DNA of 64,000 bases from an uncultured Eudoraea sp. Lineage in GTDB: Bacteria; Bacteroidota; Bacteroidia; Flavobacteriales; Flavobacteriaceae. A program made the translations under genes and the position numbers. The notes beneath the pieces are model-generated. The model saw only the letters and a list, made by a program, of their open reading frames with translations. It was not told the origin of the DNA and did no database searches. The stretch is taken from NCBI RefSeq assembly GCF_947258925.1, contig NZ_CAMYKG010000005.1:16596-80595 (forward strand), read 5' to 3'. Shown piece after piece: positions 11,401 to 21,087 of the stretch (position 1 is the stretch's first letter; each line of letters starts with the position of its first letter).

Positions 11401-11660
11401 TTGACGCTTCGCACATTAGACTTAGGGAATTATCATTGGCGTACACTATGCCCACTAAATTCCTGGATAAGACTCCATTTGGCAGTCTAATTGTTACACT
11501 GGTAGGTCAAAACCTATGGGTAGATGCTTATAACACTCCTGATAGTATTAATTTTGACCCTGAACTTAACAGTCTGGGTGTTGGAAACTCGAATGGATTG
11601 GATTATTTGACTTCCTGGAATTCCAGAAGATACGGTCTAAACCTGAAATTAACATTTTAA
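8421..11660 (+). CDS. SusC/RagA-family TonB-linked outer membrane protein (likely start at 8421, ORF opens at 8316)
   Basis: Signal peptide MRTNLNGILTLLLAFVVHLSFAQ, carboxypeptidase-like domain (SGKVTDFEGLPLPGVNILVEGT), plug IVIRGASSITGNNQPLFIVDGIP, ILKGLSATAIYGSAGRNGVILITTK. Confidence 0.95.
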   Translation: MRTNLNGILTLLLAFVVHLSFAQDKTISGKVTDFEGLPLPGVNILVEGTTTGTQTDFDGLYEIRAQEGQALIFTYIGQKDVRVVIGAALNYDVQMQEDAQALEEVVVTAQGIKQEKKALGYAVTTVDSEELESRADTDIGKILRGKAAGVRITGTGGVTGSGTNIVIRGASSITGNNQPLFIVDGIPFDAGSNTANQDASSGSFQSANVASRFADLDPNDIENVNILKGLSATAIYGSAGRNGVILITTKSGATSNKKFEVSVNTSMFFNDVVLPDYQNNWGNGFQNVYGAFFSNWGANFASQRTIPNAFRNMLLNNFGVEPSVLFPDRADLDSPEQVYRPYDSQKAFFRTGAISTISVTAAGSFEKGNYSVSYGNTQDQGFIPNNRLIRNNFSVGGTYRFDNKLTVSGKLNYVQNDISSPFTDASTGSDVTSSTAGTGGVSSIWNILYLPRSVDITEPSQHPITGESLWYRGGNDRTNPVWTLNNTKSTNNTNRAFGAFNVKYDIADWININWRTTLDNAITSSERSINKGSNDGLHPNGYLQTTVANNTIWDHTFFASVNKSLGENWGINGSLGLTARRIVFERQGNESRDQIVFGLQNHANYVNHSPIIEGTAFPANTTAYQRETESNNPAVYATATADYKGWLFLTANAREDWFSGLEKDNRAQFSWGASASWIPTLTFADIRSQNGLNYLKVRASYGTAPGFPGLYRTRNILNLNPAAFQSANGATVTTTSVDNLLANSNLTPELSEEIEAGIEARFFDNRLGFDFTYYTRETKDQIINRPIPPESGFTTTTVNAGNVTNKGVELAFDGTPVQSENWTWNINGNYTINESTVSGLEEGEQIYVGGIFNVPSNQAINGQPLGVVLGSAVLRDDAGNRLINENGYWIQDPENRLIADPNPDWFMTIGTSLRFKSLTLSMQWEYQQGGDIVSTTIGAITGRGLSQETDFDRTQSIILPGIRQSTGQPNDIQTTATEAYFNNIGFGTDELTVFDASHIRLRELSLAYTMPTKFLDKTPFGSLIVTLVGQNLWVDAYNTPDSINFDPELNSLGVGNSNGLDYLTSWNSRRYGLNLKLTF

Positions 11661-11673
11661 AAAATAAATTGTA

Positions 11674-13338
11674 ATGAAGAATTATAGTAACAAATTATTT
11701 TCATTCATGCTACTTTTCGGACTTTTATGGTCTTGTGAAGTGGGTGAACTGGACTTAGTGACGAATCCAAATGCGCCCAGTCCGGACAATTTGGATGTAG
11801 ACTTTACTCTAAACAGCATACAGTTGAATTTTGGTGCATTCTTCTCGGAAGCAACTGAAGCTGGTGGTGAAGCGGTACGATTGGAATACATGTTCGATGA
11901 ATATGATGTAAACTTTAATAACACCAATGGTAATATTACTTCAATGTGGAGCAACGCATATGCAGAGGTATTACCGGATATTCAAACTTTGATCCCCATT
12001 GCGGAATCATCAGATCTTTATATTCATGCAGGGATTGCTAAAGTTATCAGAGCGTATACTTTAATGACCCTGGTAGACTTCTTTGGTGATGTGCCTTACA
12101 CTGAAGCTTTACTTGGGAATGAAAATTCATTTCCAACAGTAGATAGCGGACAGTTGGTTTACGACGGAGCTTTAGCCGATTTAAATGCAGCTCTTGCCGA
12201 TTTTGCTAAGGAATCATCTGCTGAACCTGATTTAGATTTGTATTATGACGGTGATATTGATTCCTGGATTAATTTAACCAACACGCTTAAGCTAAAATAT
12301 TATCTTAATCTTAGGTTAACCAACCAAGCTGCAGCAGCATCTAATATAGCGGCTCTTATAAATGGAGGAGATATTATCACTGGTCCGGAAGACGACTTTA
12401 AATTTACTTACGGAACAGCGCAATCTCCATTGAGTAAGCATCCATATTATATAGAGGAATACCAGGCAGCTAGCCCGGGTGAGTATATTACCAACTATAT
12501 GATGTGGGCCCTGGGTGTGGAAAAAGGATTGGATGATCCAAGACAACGCTTTTATGTGTACAGACAGGTTGATGAATTCCCTTCCGATCCAGCAACACTT
12601 AATAATGAAATTGACTGCTGGAACGATCCACGACCATCAACTTATCCACCTATTGATGCTATTTCGCCTGTACCCTTGGCATTCTGTTCTTTATTTGACA
12701 GAGGAGATGGTTATTGGGGTAGAAATCACTCCAACGCTGACGGAATTCCACCGGATAACCAAAAAAGAGCAACTTTTGGTCCCTATCCTATAGGAGGCCG
12801 GTATGATGACAACGATGCGGAAGCTATTGATGATGGAGACGGACTGGATGGCGCAGGTATCTGGCCAATAATGATGGATTCCTTTGTTTATTTCATGAGG
12901 GCTGAAGCAGCACTGTATTTAGGTACCAGTGATGACCCAAGAGCCATGTTGGAACAAGGTGTAAGATCATCTATCGCCACGGTTACCGGATTTTTGAATA
13001 CAGATAGTTTTACCAATGTACCGGATGATACAGATATTGAAGCCTATGTTACTTTTGTTTTAGGTTTATACGATGCAGCAGGATCAGCAGACGAAAGAAT
13101 GGCTGTTGTAGGTAAAGAATACTGGATAGCGTTGTTCGGAAACGGTGTAGAAGGGTATAACCTGTTAAAAAGATCTGGAACACCAATTAACTTGTCCCCT
13201 ACGCTATTGGGTACAAGTCCATTTCCAAGGACTTTCCTTTACCCAAATACATCTGTGGATAGGAACTTTAATATAAGCCAGAAATTATTAACGGATCAGA
13301 CCTTTTGGGATTCGAATGCTCCAGGCTTCATTTATTAA
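11674..13338 (+). CDS. SusD/RagB-family nutrient-binding lipoprotein
   Basis: Lipobox LLWSCE, directly downstream of SusC, SusD-like organisation (NPNAPSPDN..., AKVIRAYTLMTLVDFFGDVPYTEAL). Confidence 0.92.
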   Translation: MKNYSNKLFSFMLLFGLLWSCEVGELDLVTNPNAPSPDNLDVDFTLNSIQLNFGAFFSEATEAGGEAVRLEYMFDEYDVNFNNTNGNITSMWSNAYAEVLPDIQTLIPIAESSDLYIHAGIAKVIRAYTLMTLVDFFGDVPYTEALLGNENSFPTVDSGQLVYDGALADLNAALADFAKESSAEPDLDLYYDGDIDSWINLTNTLKLKYYLNLRLTNQAAAASNIAALINGGDIITGPEDDFKFTYGTAQSPLSKHPYYIEEYQAASPGEYITNYMMWALGVEKGLDDPRQRFYVYRQVDEFPSDPATLNNEIDCWNDPRPSTYPPIDAISPVPLAFCSLFDRGDGYWGRNHSNADGIPPDNQKRATFGPYPIGGRYDDNDAEAIDDGDGLDGAGIWPIMMDSFVYFMRAEAALYLGTSDDPRAMLEQGVRSSIATVTGFLNTDSFTNVPDDTDIEAYVTFVLGLYDAAGSADERMAVVGKEYWIALFGNGVEGYNLLKRSGTPINLSPTLLGTSPFPRTFLYPNTSVDRNFNISQKLLTDQTFWDSNAPGFIY

Positions 13339-13357
13339 CTAAAAAAAAGATACAGCA

Positions 13358-14272
13358 ATGAAAAGTAACTTTTTAAAATCAATAGTATATATAGTCGCTC
13401 TGGGAATGCTCGTATTCTCTTGTTCGACTCAAACCGAGAAATTGCCGGTTGACTTTGAGACCTTAGTGGTTTCCGGTGGCGCATTTGCTTCGCAGATAGC
13501 ATCTGAAGGTTCAACGGATATTAACAGGGATGATGCGTCAAGTTCATCTTTCTCTAAAACCTATACACTAACAACACCTGCACCTGCACTGGGTTCAGAT
13601 GTTAACCTGGTAGAATTATTTGTAAGCTTCTCAGGAGCAAACTTAAATGTAGATGAAGTGTTATATTCATCTGCAGGTACTGCAGACTTTGACACTTCCA
13701 GTGGAGGTTATCCTGAGGTGTCCTTTAGTGTTGCGGGTGATCAGGTTTTGAGTAGCCTGGGACTTGTTCCAGCTCAATTGGAAGGTGGAGATAGTTTTAA
13801 CTTCCGCCTTGCATTGACTACTCCTAAGGGAACATTTTCTGACGTTAGTGCTAACTTTGATAACCAATCTGCAGACCATAGATTTTCATCAACAGTAGTT
13901 TGCTTGCCTCCTATTATTCCGGCAGGAGACTATGTCGTGGCTATGGTAGATACCTTTGGTGATGGTTGGCAGACAACTACTGCATCAGGAGGAGATCCAA
14001 TCACGATCACCTTGAGTTCAGGAGACGTTCTTGAAGTTGGTATGTGCACCATTTATGAGGCATCAGCATTTGCTTGTGTTGATGGACCGTCGCAGGCCTC
14101 TGATGTTGTAACCATCCCGGCTGGAATTACTTCAGCAGAATGGTTCTTCCCAGGAGATACATACGGAGAAATATCGTTTACTATAACGGGTCCAAATAGT
14201 GGAGAGATTATATATGACTCTCCGCAGGGAGCAGCAGCAGGAGTTCTTGCACTGAATTTGTGTAACGAATAA
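13358..14272 (+). CDS. Putative lipoprotein co-transcribed with SusCD; C-terminal domain with DTFGDGW motif
   Basis: Lipobox VFSCST; AGDYVVAMVDTFGDGWQTTTASGG; 19-bp gap after SusD. Confidence 0.7.
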   Translation: MKSNFLKSIVYIVALGMLVFSCSTQTEKLPVDFETLVVSGGAFASQIASEGSTDINRDDASSSSFSKTYTLTTPAPALGSDVNLVELFVSFSGANLNVDEVLYSSAGTADFDTSSGGYPEVSFSVAGDQVLSSLGLVPAQLEGGDSFNFRLALTTPKGTFSDVSANFDNQSADHRFSSTVVCLPPIIPAGDYVVAMVDTFGDGWQTTTASGGDPITITLSSGDVLEVGMCTIYEASAFACVDGPSQASDVVTIPAGITSAEWFFPGDTYGEISFTITGPNSGEIIYDSPQGAAAGVLALNLCNE

Positions 14273-14292
14273 GTTCTGTAATAATAGTATTG

Positions 14293-14320
14293 AAAAGCCG
14301 CTTGTAACCAAGCGGCTTTT
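14293..14320 (+). terminator. Rho-independent terminator after the SusCD operon
   Basis: AAAAGCCGCTTGtaacCAAGCGGCTTTTctttt. Confidence 0.85.
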
Positions 14321-14386
14321 CTTTTGGTCTTCTTTTAAATTTTGTATAACTAAATGAAAAGTACTAATTTTAGAAAAAACAGGATT

Positions 14387-15112
14387 ATGAAACATGTAGA
14401 AAATGGCATCTCACTTATTGTGCTGATCGGCTTTTTAATAAGCTTCGGGACCACTTCTGCACAAGCGGTTTATAAAGGAAATCACAACTTTGAAAGTACC
14501 TCACAGATTTTTGATATTATTGAGGACAAACTCATGGAAGATAAAGAAATTATCTATGATATGCGCGAAGTAATAGGTAGCCCCTACCTAACAGAGGAAT
14601 TTGTCCGAGGATCATTATTTTTAAATGAAAAGAACTACGGGGACTATTTATTTCGCTACAATATCTTTCGGGATGATGTGGAATTTAAAAAAGATCCCTA
14701 TGCCCCAATTGAATCTGTAAAGAAAATAGAAGGTATTGTTGTTAAGCTGGAGGATAATACCAAGATAACTGTTCAAACCCTGACCATTGACACCAATACC
14801 TATGAACGAAAGTTCCTGGTTGAAGTTGTTGATGGAAATTATCAATTAAATAAATTGGTAAGAGCTAAATTTACCGCTCCTAAAAAAGCTGAAACGCCAA
14901 TGTCTAGCGATATAAAGGCCAAGTTTACTAAAGTTGAAGAGTTTTATGTAATCAATGAAGATAAGATCGAAAAATTGGGTAACAAAAAGAAGGATCTTAA
15001 AAAACAATTTCCTGATGAAAGCGATAAAATGATGGCATTTGTAAACAAGGAAAAAATTAATCTTAAAAAAGAGGATGACCTTATAAAATTATTTCAATAC
15101 ATGAATAATTAA
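14387..15112 (+). CDS. Hypothetical exported protein
   Basis: Hydrophobic N-terminus GISLIVLIGFLISFGTTSAQA; ORF opens at 14354, likely start MKHVENG at 14387. Confidence 0.65.
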   Translation: MKHVENGISLIVLIGFLISFGTTSAQAVYKGNHNFESTSQIFDIIEDKLMEDKEIIYDMREVIGSPYLTEEFVRGSLFLNEKNYGDYLFRYNIFRDDVEFKKDPYAPIESVKKIEGIVVKLEDNTKITVQTLTIDTNTYERKFLVEVVDGNYQLNKLVRAKFTAPKKAETPMSSDIKAKFTKVEEFYVINEDKIEKLGNKKKDLKKQFPDESDKMMAFVNKEKINLKKEDDLIKLFQYMNN

Positions 15113-15133
15113 TAAGATTTAACTTTTATAATT

Positions 15134-15167
15134 AAAACCATCCTTGAATTTAAGGATGGTTTTTTAT
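15134..15167 (+). terminator. Rho-independent terminator
   Basis: AAAACCATCCTTgaatttAAGGATGGTTTTTT. Confidence 0.85.
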
Positions 15168-15180
15168 TTACCTTTAAGGC

Positions 15181-15918
15181 ATGCAAAAAACTTCCCGAAT
15201 TTATGGCATAAGAGCCGTAATTGAAGCTATTAATTCTAAAAATACAATAGATAAGATATTCATTCAAAAGGGCCTGGGTGGAAGTCTTTATAAAGAATTA
15301 GAATCCCTTATCCGGGAAAATGGAATTAGTTTCTCCTATGTCCCTGTGGAAAAACTCAACAGACTTACTAAAAACAACCATCAGGGGGTTATTGCAAATA
15401 TTTCACCCATCGAATTCCACAACTTTGAAAGCTTAGTAGAGGAGGTAATTAAAAGTAAAGAACATCCATTGTTTCTTCTTTTGGATCAATTGTCTGACGT
15501 CAGAAATTTTGGGGCGATAATACGAACCGCAGAATGTACCGGTGTTGATGGAATAATCATTCAAAAAAAGGGAGCTGCTCCTGTGACTGAAGACACTATT
15601 AAAACCTCTGCAGGTGCCGCTTTTAAGGTGCCAATTGCTAAAATAGACCATCTGAAAGACGCCGTTTTCTACTTACAGGCTTCCGGCATACAAGTGACTG
15701 CAGCTACAGAAAAAACAGAAAACAGTATTTACGATTTAGATTTTAAAACCCCTTGTGCAATTATTATGGGCTCAGAAGATTCCGGGATATCCCCTTCAAT
15801 TCTTAAAGCTGTTGATCACAAAGCAAAGCTTCCCCTTTTAGGTGAAATAGCATCTCTGAATGTATCTGTCGCCTGTGGTGTTTTTTTATATGAAGTAGTA
15901 AGACAAAGATCTCTATAA
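15181..15918 (+). CDS. rlmB: 23S rRNA (guanosine-2'-O-)-methyltransferase RlmB (SpoU/TrmH family)
   Basis: YGIRAVIEAI, DQLSDVRNFGAIIRTAECTGVDGII, GSEDSGISPSI, LNVSVACGVFLYE. Confidence 0.92.
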   Translation: MQKTSRIYGIRAVIEAINSKNTIDKIFIQKGLGGSLYKELESLIRENGISFSYVPVEKLNRLTKNNHQGVIANISPIEFHNFESLVEEVIKSKEHPLFLLLDQLSDVRNFGAIIRTAECTGVDGIIIQKKGAAPVTEDTIKTSAGAAFKVPIAKIDHLKDAVFYLQASGIQVTAATEKTENSIYDLDFKTPCAIIMGSEDSGISPSILKAVDHKAKLPLLGEIASLNVSVACGVFLYEVVRQRSL

Positions 15919-15919
15919 C

Positions 15920-16666
15920 CTAATTTTTAGAGTCTTTTGTTTTATCCTTTATAAAATGATACGTTATTTTGACTTCTGCGTTTTCTGAGGCTTCCGGTTC
16001 ATCCATGTTTTCAATAAAATTACCCTCTTCATCAAAATGCCTTAAAAACGGATCCTCTTCTTCATTATAATGCTCTGATTCCCATATGTATTTTTTAGGT
16101 TCTGGAACCCTGGCCTTTAGAATCAGCGCTAGAAATAAACCAGTTATAAAGCCCGACAAGTGTCCCTCCCAGGAAATAGCCTCCTCAATTGGAAATATAA
16201 ACCACAATAAACTTCCATAAATGAATACAACCATCATTGAAAGTGCCACCAGCCTGTAGTACTTGGTGAAGATACCTTTGAAAAATATGAAGCTGGCTAA
16301 GACATAGATGACCCCACTGGCTCCGATATGATAGGACGGCCTGCCAATGATCCAGGTTAACAAACCCGAAATAAGTACCCCCCAGAATAATACCTTAAAA
16401 GCGCTTTTTCTGTAGAAATAAACAAGGGAAGCCGTTAAGACGGCTATCGGTATTGTATTATTGTAGAGATGTTCAATTGACCCATGGATAAAAGGACTGA
16501 AAAATACACCTCTCAATCCGCTTAGTCTGCGCGGAAATACCCCATATTGATTAAGATTTACCTGGTACCGTATCTCAATCCAAAAAACAGTCCATATTAC
16601 TAATATGGAAATCATTGGAACAAGCAATACCTTGTTCGAAAATTTAAAATAGGTCTCCTCCGACAT
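15920..16666 (-). CDS. Rhomboid-family intramembrane serine protease
   Basis: Multi-TM protein with GASGVIY (catalytic Ser) and EGHLSGFITGL (catalytic His). Confidence 0.85.
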   Translation of the reverse strand: MSEETYFKFSNKVLLVPMISILVIWTVFWIEIRYQVNLNQYGVFPRRLSGLRGVFFSPFIHGSIEHLYNNTIPIAVLTASLVYFYRKSAFKVLFWGVLISGLLTWIIGRPSYHIGASGVIYVLASFIFFKGIFTKYYRLVALSMMVVFIYGSLLWFIFPIEEAISWEGHLSGFITGLFLALILKARVPEPKKYIWESEHYNEEEDPFLRHFDEEGNFIENMDEPEASENAEVKITYHFIKDKTKDSKN

Positions 16667-16879
16667 AAGATCAAATTACATTTTATTTCTTCAAATTATT
16701 GGCCATACATTCAAAACATGATAAATTGTCATAATATTGTTTAATACAATTAATTTCTGATAAGCATTTAAAAAAGGCTATTATCAATTGGAACCGCAGA
16801 TTTAACTTTGTTGTTTTAACCGTTTTCCTATTGATTGGGTTATCAAACAAGGTTAAAACGTATTTATTACATTTATCAT

Positions 16880-18151
16880 ATGAATGAACCCCTGGCAGAG
16901 CGGGTTAGGCCTAAAACCCTTGCAGAGTACATTAGTCAGCACCATTTAGTAGGTGCGGATGGATCACTAACATCCCAAATAAAGAATGGCGTAATTCCTT
17001 CCCTGATTCTATGGGGTCCGCCCGGTACAGGTAAGACAACCCTGGCCAATATTATTGCCAATGAAAGTCAGCGTCCATTTTATACCCTAAGTGCAATAAA
17101 CAGCGGGGTTAAGGATATAAGGGAAATTATAGACAAAGCAAAACAAAGTGGTGGGTTGTTCACTTCCAAAAATCCAATTCTGTTTATTGATGAAATCCAT
17201 CGTTTTAGTAAATCACAGCAGGACTCTTTATTAGGAGCTGTGGAGAAAGGTTGGGTTACCTTAATTGGGGCCACCACAGAAAATCCCAGTTTTGAAGTAA
17301 TTCCGGCCCTTTTGTCTCGTTGCCAGGTTTATATATTACATTCTTTTGGGAAAAAGGACCTCGAGGCCTTATTGCAAAGAGCAATGAATGAAGATTCGAT
17401 AATAAAATCGAAAAATATTGAGTTGCGGGAAACAGAAGCTTTATTAAGACTTTCAGGCGGTGATGGCAGAAAATTATTAAACATATTCGAACTCGTGGTC
17501 ACATCTGAAGATAAAGAAGAAGTTGTAATCACCGATGCGCTGGTCATGCATAAGGTCCAGAAAAACACGGTATTATACGACAAAACCGGTGAACAACATT
17601 ACGATATCATATCGGCTTTAATAAAATCGATACGGGGAAGTGATCCCAATGGTGCTGTCTATTGGCTGGCCAGAATGATAGAAGGAGGGGAAGATGTAAA
17701 ATTTATCGCCAGACGTTTGCTGATCTCGGCATCCGAGGACATAGGTTTAGCAAATCCTACGGCTTTGGTTATTGCTAATTCTACTTTTCAGGCAGTTAGC
17801 AGTATTGGGTATCCGGAAGCTCAGATTCTTCTAAGTCAGTGTACCATTTACCTTGCTACCTCACCAAAGAGTAATGCAAGTTATATGGCAATAAAAAAGG
17901 CCCGGGCATCAATTCAGGATACAGGGGATTTATCTGTTCCACTCCATTTGAGGAATGCTCCAACCAAATTAATGAAAGACTTAGGTTACGGCGAAGACTA
18001 TAAATACGCCCATGACTATGAGGGTAATTTTACCGATCTGGAATTTTTACCTGACGAATTAAAGGGGACATCTTTTTATATCCCCGGTAAGAATAAAAGA
18101 GAGCTGGCTCTTAAAGAATTTCTGGATAAAAGATGGAAGGATAAATACTAA
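16880..18151 (+). CDS. rarA: Replication-associated recombination protein A (AAA ATPase)
   Basis: [25 protein letters not shown], Walker [12 protein letters not shown], Walker [19 protein letters not shown] opens at 16835, likely start 16880. Confidence 0.93.
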   Translation: MNEPLAERVRPKTLAEYISQHHLVGADGSLTSQIKNGVIPSLILWGPPGTGKTTLANIIANESQRPFYTLSAINSGVKDIREIIDKAKQSGGLFTSKNPILFIDEIHRFSKSQQDSLLGAVEKGWVTLIGATTENPSFEVIPALLSRCQVYILHSFGKKDLEALLQRAMNEDSIIKSKNIELRETEALLRLSGGDGRKLLNIFELVVTSEDKEEVVITDALVMHKVQKNTVLYDKTGEQHYDIISALIKSIRGSDPNGAVYWLARMIEGGEDVKFIARRLLISASEDIGLANPTALVIANSTFQAVSSIGYPEAQILLSQCTIYLATSPKSNASYMAIKKARASIQDTGDLSVPLHLRNAPTKLMKDLGYGEDYKYAHDYEGNFTDLEFLPDELKGTSFYIPGKNKRELALKEFLDKRWKDKY

Positions 18152-19014
18152 AATTTAATAGCCAGTTCTTCGATTTGCAATTTATCTGCAATGTAATATT
18201 CAAAATACCATTTCGAATTTTTAGAATAAACCAAACCTTTTATTTCGCCATTTACACCTATGTAGATATCAGGTAATGAAGTATTGTAAACCTTTAGTCT
18301 TATTTTTGGCGTACTATCCACCAATTGATACCCATTTGGTATTTCCTGGGCATACCAAACTTCGGGACTTCCCATTGTCGGAACCGTACTAACTTGAGAT
18401 GCAGCTGCTGCAGCGACCGTTGCACTACCTTTAGTTACAACTTCTGAATTTGACTCACTGGTATTTATCTTTGGAGGCCCAATATCCTTTTTCTCTTCTG
18501 CAGCTTTCACTGCTTTAGGTTCTTTAACTTCTTCCTTTAGGACAACGGGTGTGGATTTGACCGTGCTCCGGGTAGCTGGAGGTTTATAGCTATAAGAAAC
18601 ATTATTAAAGGAATTGAAGGCATAACTTATGGCCTCTTTGTAACCTAAGGTGTAGTCCTTTGATTTACTTTTTCCTTCTGCCGTAACAAATACATCTTTA
18701 TCGTTACAGTCTTTTAAAGTCAACGAAGCGATTGTAGCAAACATGGTCGACTTATGGTTTAATTGAACTAAAAGACCCAGACATCTGTTTGAATTTAAAT
18801 CTTGAGGTAAATTATCGTCATAGACAACATCAAATCCTTTTTGCTGAAAAAGGTATTTTATCAGGGTACTGGTTTTATACTGGTTCTCATATTTAAAACC
18901 TACAAAGTTTTTAGGTACAATTATATATTTATATTTATTGAGCTGTGCCTGTAAACTATATGAAAATGCAAATATTATAAGAAGGCAATAAATTTTATTT
19001 TTCATGTACATCAA
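18148..19014 (-). CDS. Hypothetical secreted protein
   Basis: Signal peptide KNKIYCLLIIFAFSYSLQAQ; Ala/Ser/Val-rich linker. Confidence 0.6.
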   Translation of the reverse strand: MMYMKNKIYCLLIIFAFSYSLQAQLNKYKYIIVPKNFVGFKYENQYKTSTLIKYLFQQKGFDVVYDDNLPQDLNSNRCLGLLVQLNHKSTMFATIASLTLKDCNDKDVFVTAEGKSKSKDYTLGYKEAISYAFNSFNNVSYSYKPPATRSTVKSTPVVLKEEVKEPKAVKAAEEKKDIGPPKINTSESNSEVVTKGSATVAAAAASQVSTVPTMGSPEVWYAQEIPNGYQLVDSTPKIRLKVYNTSLPDIYIGVNGEIKGLVYSKNSKWYFEYYIADKLQIEELAIKF

Positions 19015-19017
19015 ATA

Positions 19018-20454
19018 TCAATTTCCGTCCCAAGATATGATATTTAATCCTAACTGAAAAGAGGCCAAATTGCTGTCGGCAATATTACCGTAAGACAAGA
19101 TATTGTCTGCCATGATATAAAAATTGACAGGTCCTGCCTGGAGGCTCATACCCAAACCTATGTTTGATGCCGTAAATTTATCTACAGTATAGGTCGCTTT
19201 TAGGGCAAGGACATCACCAAAGCGCCTCTGATAAAATGCGGTAAATGCAAATTGTGGTCCCCGCGGCCTGTTTATAGCATATAACTGTCCTCCAACACTG
19301 TTTAAATAGTAAAGGTTTCTAAAGTCACTATCATTTTGGTAATCGCAGTCACAAGATTGCTTGGGTTCACCTTGCTTTCCAAAATTATAACGTATGGAGG
19401 AGTAAAATTTAATTGGCCTTAAAGTCACATAATTTTTATCGTTCTCCTCAAAAGGTATTAACTCTTCAATTTCATCTACCAGCTCCTGCCAGAAATCGGC
19501 ATTTGGATCACTTAAGGCATCCGGTAAAATGATTTCAACACCTTCAAGAGAAGCATTTCCTTTAAGCGTATAATTCAAGACATCTGAAGTATGGTATAAC
19601 AAACCAATATCCAAAAGGCTTCCCGTTAGCACCAACTGTTCATTGAGGTTATAAGTAACTCCCACATCAAAGCCAAGACCGGGATCACCTCCAAAAAAAC
19701 CTCTTTTCGTAAATAAGCCCGATAACGACTCACCGTTATCATTAGCATTTATAAGGGCATCAAGGCCTGAAGATCTAAATCTTACATCTGCATCCAGAGT
19801 ACTTCGCAACAAATTGTTCTGTCCTTCCGATGTTACAAAATAGCCCTTATTACCAGTTGAATTAATATCTAAAATTCCGGAATACAGTTTGATTCGGGCA
19901 CCTACAGTGAGATTGTTTTTCAGCTGTCTGTTAATCCCGAAATGCAATACATTTATAACTTGTCCACTGGCATTGAGATCATTGAGATCAAACCTTTGAT
20001 CCAATCTGTCCGCATTACCTTCATAGGCCAAAATTGCAAGGTCTTCCGGCCAATAATTCTGTGCATAACCTTCAACATACATGCCAAATGAATAAAAATT
20101 AGAAGGGTCTTTTCTTCCTCGGAAACCTCCATTTAATATATCAATCTGAAATATTCCATTGACCTCATCACGCTTGCTTAAGGCATATAGTGCACGATCT
20201 CTTACTTTTTGATTAATATCAAGGCCATCAGCTGCGAAAATATCGTTTACTGTTAGTCCACTGGTTGCACCCTGCGCATATATCCCTGATATTAATGGTA
20301 CGCCTGCATACCAGTTGTAAGAAGCATTCATACCGGGATTGAGTAATAACGCCTGAGGGATTTCAATGAAATCGTATAACACTTCTTTATTTTGACCATG
20401 GAGAGTCATATACCCCCAAAAGAGCATTATATAAAGTATCAGCAGGTTTTTCAT
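19018..20454 (-). CDS. Putative outer-membrane beta-barrel protein (DUF5723-like; distant PorP/SprF-like architecture)
   Basis: Signal peptide, repeated amphipathic beta strands, FDVGVTYNLNEQLVLTGSLLDIG. Confidence 0.6.
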   Translation of the reverse strand: MKNLLILYIMLFWGYMTLHGQNKEVLYDFIEIPQALLLNPGMNASYNWYAGVPLISGIYAQGATSGLTVNDIFAADGLDINQKVRDRALYALSKRDEVNGIFQIDILNGGFRGRKDPSNFYSFGMYVEGYAQNYWPEDLAILAYEGNADRLDQRFDLNDLNASGQVINVLHFGINRQLKNNLTVGARIKLYSGILDINSTGNKGYFVTSEGQNNLLRSTLDADVRFRSSGLDALINANDNGESLSGLFTKRGFFGGDPGLGFDVGVTYNLNEQLVLTGSLLDIGLLYHTSDVLNYTLKGNASLEGVEIILPDALSDPNADFWQELVDEIEELIPFEENDKNYVTLRPIKFYSSIRYNFGKQGEPKQSCDCDYQNDSDFRNLYYLNSVGGQLYAINRPRGPQFAFTAFYQRRFGDVLALKATYTVDKFTASNIGLGMSLQAGPVNFYIMADNILSYGNIADSNLASFQLGLNIISWDGN

Positions 20455-20999
20455 TTTAACCGAAGCCTGAATTTAGCGCTGGACCTTAAATAGACTGAAG
20501 GGTTGGGTAAGGAAGATACACTGGTGTTGTCACCCAAATTTATGGCACTTACCCTGATAGCGGAGGTATTTCTAATTATATCGAGACTTCTTCCGGCGGG
20601 TCCATAGGCAATTTCCCGTTGTATTATTGCAGTTGGTGCTGCATTAACAATAAAATTTTCAGAATCCAATGAATTTCCTGCGTCATCTAAAAATTCAAAA
20701 GTGATATCCAGAGGTTTACTTGTTGTATTTTCTACTTCATAGGTAACAATTCCATCTAAGATATTATCAGCAAAAAATTCCTCGCTAAATGCATCGAAAT
20801 TGAATGTTTGGGAATAAAAATTAGTCCCGGTTACCTGATTAATAATGCGCTCGGGTGCTTCAATATAGAGAAGACTGGCTTCTGCAGTTGGTATAACATC
20901 AAGATTGTCCAGCTGATCAAAATCCTGCTTTTCCGCACAGGAACTTACGATTGCCAAATACAAAAGAAGAGTAAAAAGATATTTTGGGATATATTTCAT
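20451..20999 (-). CDS. Hypothetical lipoprotein
   Basis: Lipobox LAIVSSCAEKQ; overlaps downstream gene by 4 nt (operon). Confidence 0.6.
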   Translation of the reverse strand: MKYIPKYLFTLLLYLAIVSSCAEKQDFDQLDNLDVIPTAEASLLYIEAPERIINQVTGTNFYSQTFNFDAFSEEFFADNILDGIVTYEVENTTSKPLDITFEFLDDAGNSLDSENFIVNAAPTAIIQREIAYGPAGRSLDIIRNTSAIRVSAINLGDNTSVSSLPNPSVYLRSSAKFRLRLK

Positions 21000-21087
21000 T
21001 GCTTATACCAGTTTTAAATTGCCTGATTATTTAATATAACCACCTAAATAGGTATTTGCCTCCTATATTATTCTCCCCTATATAACT

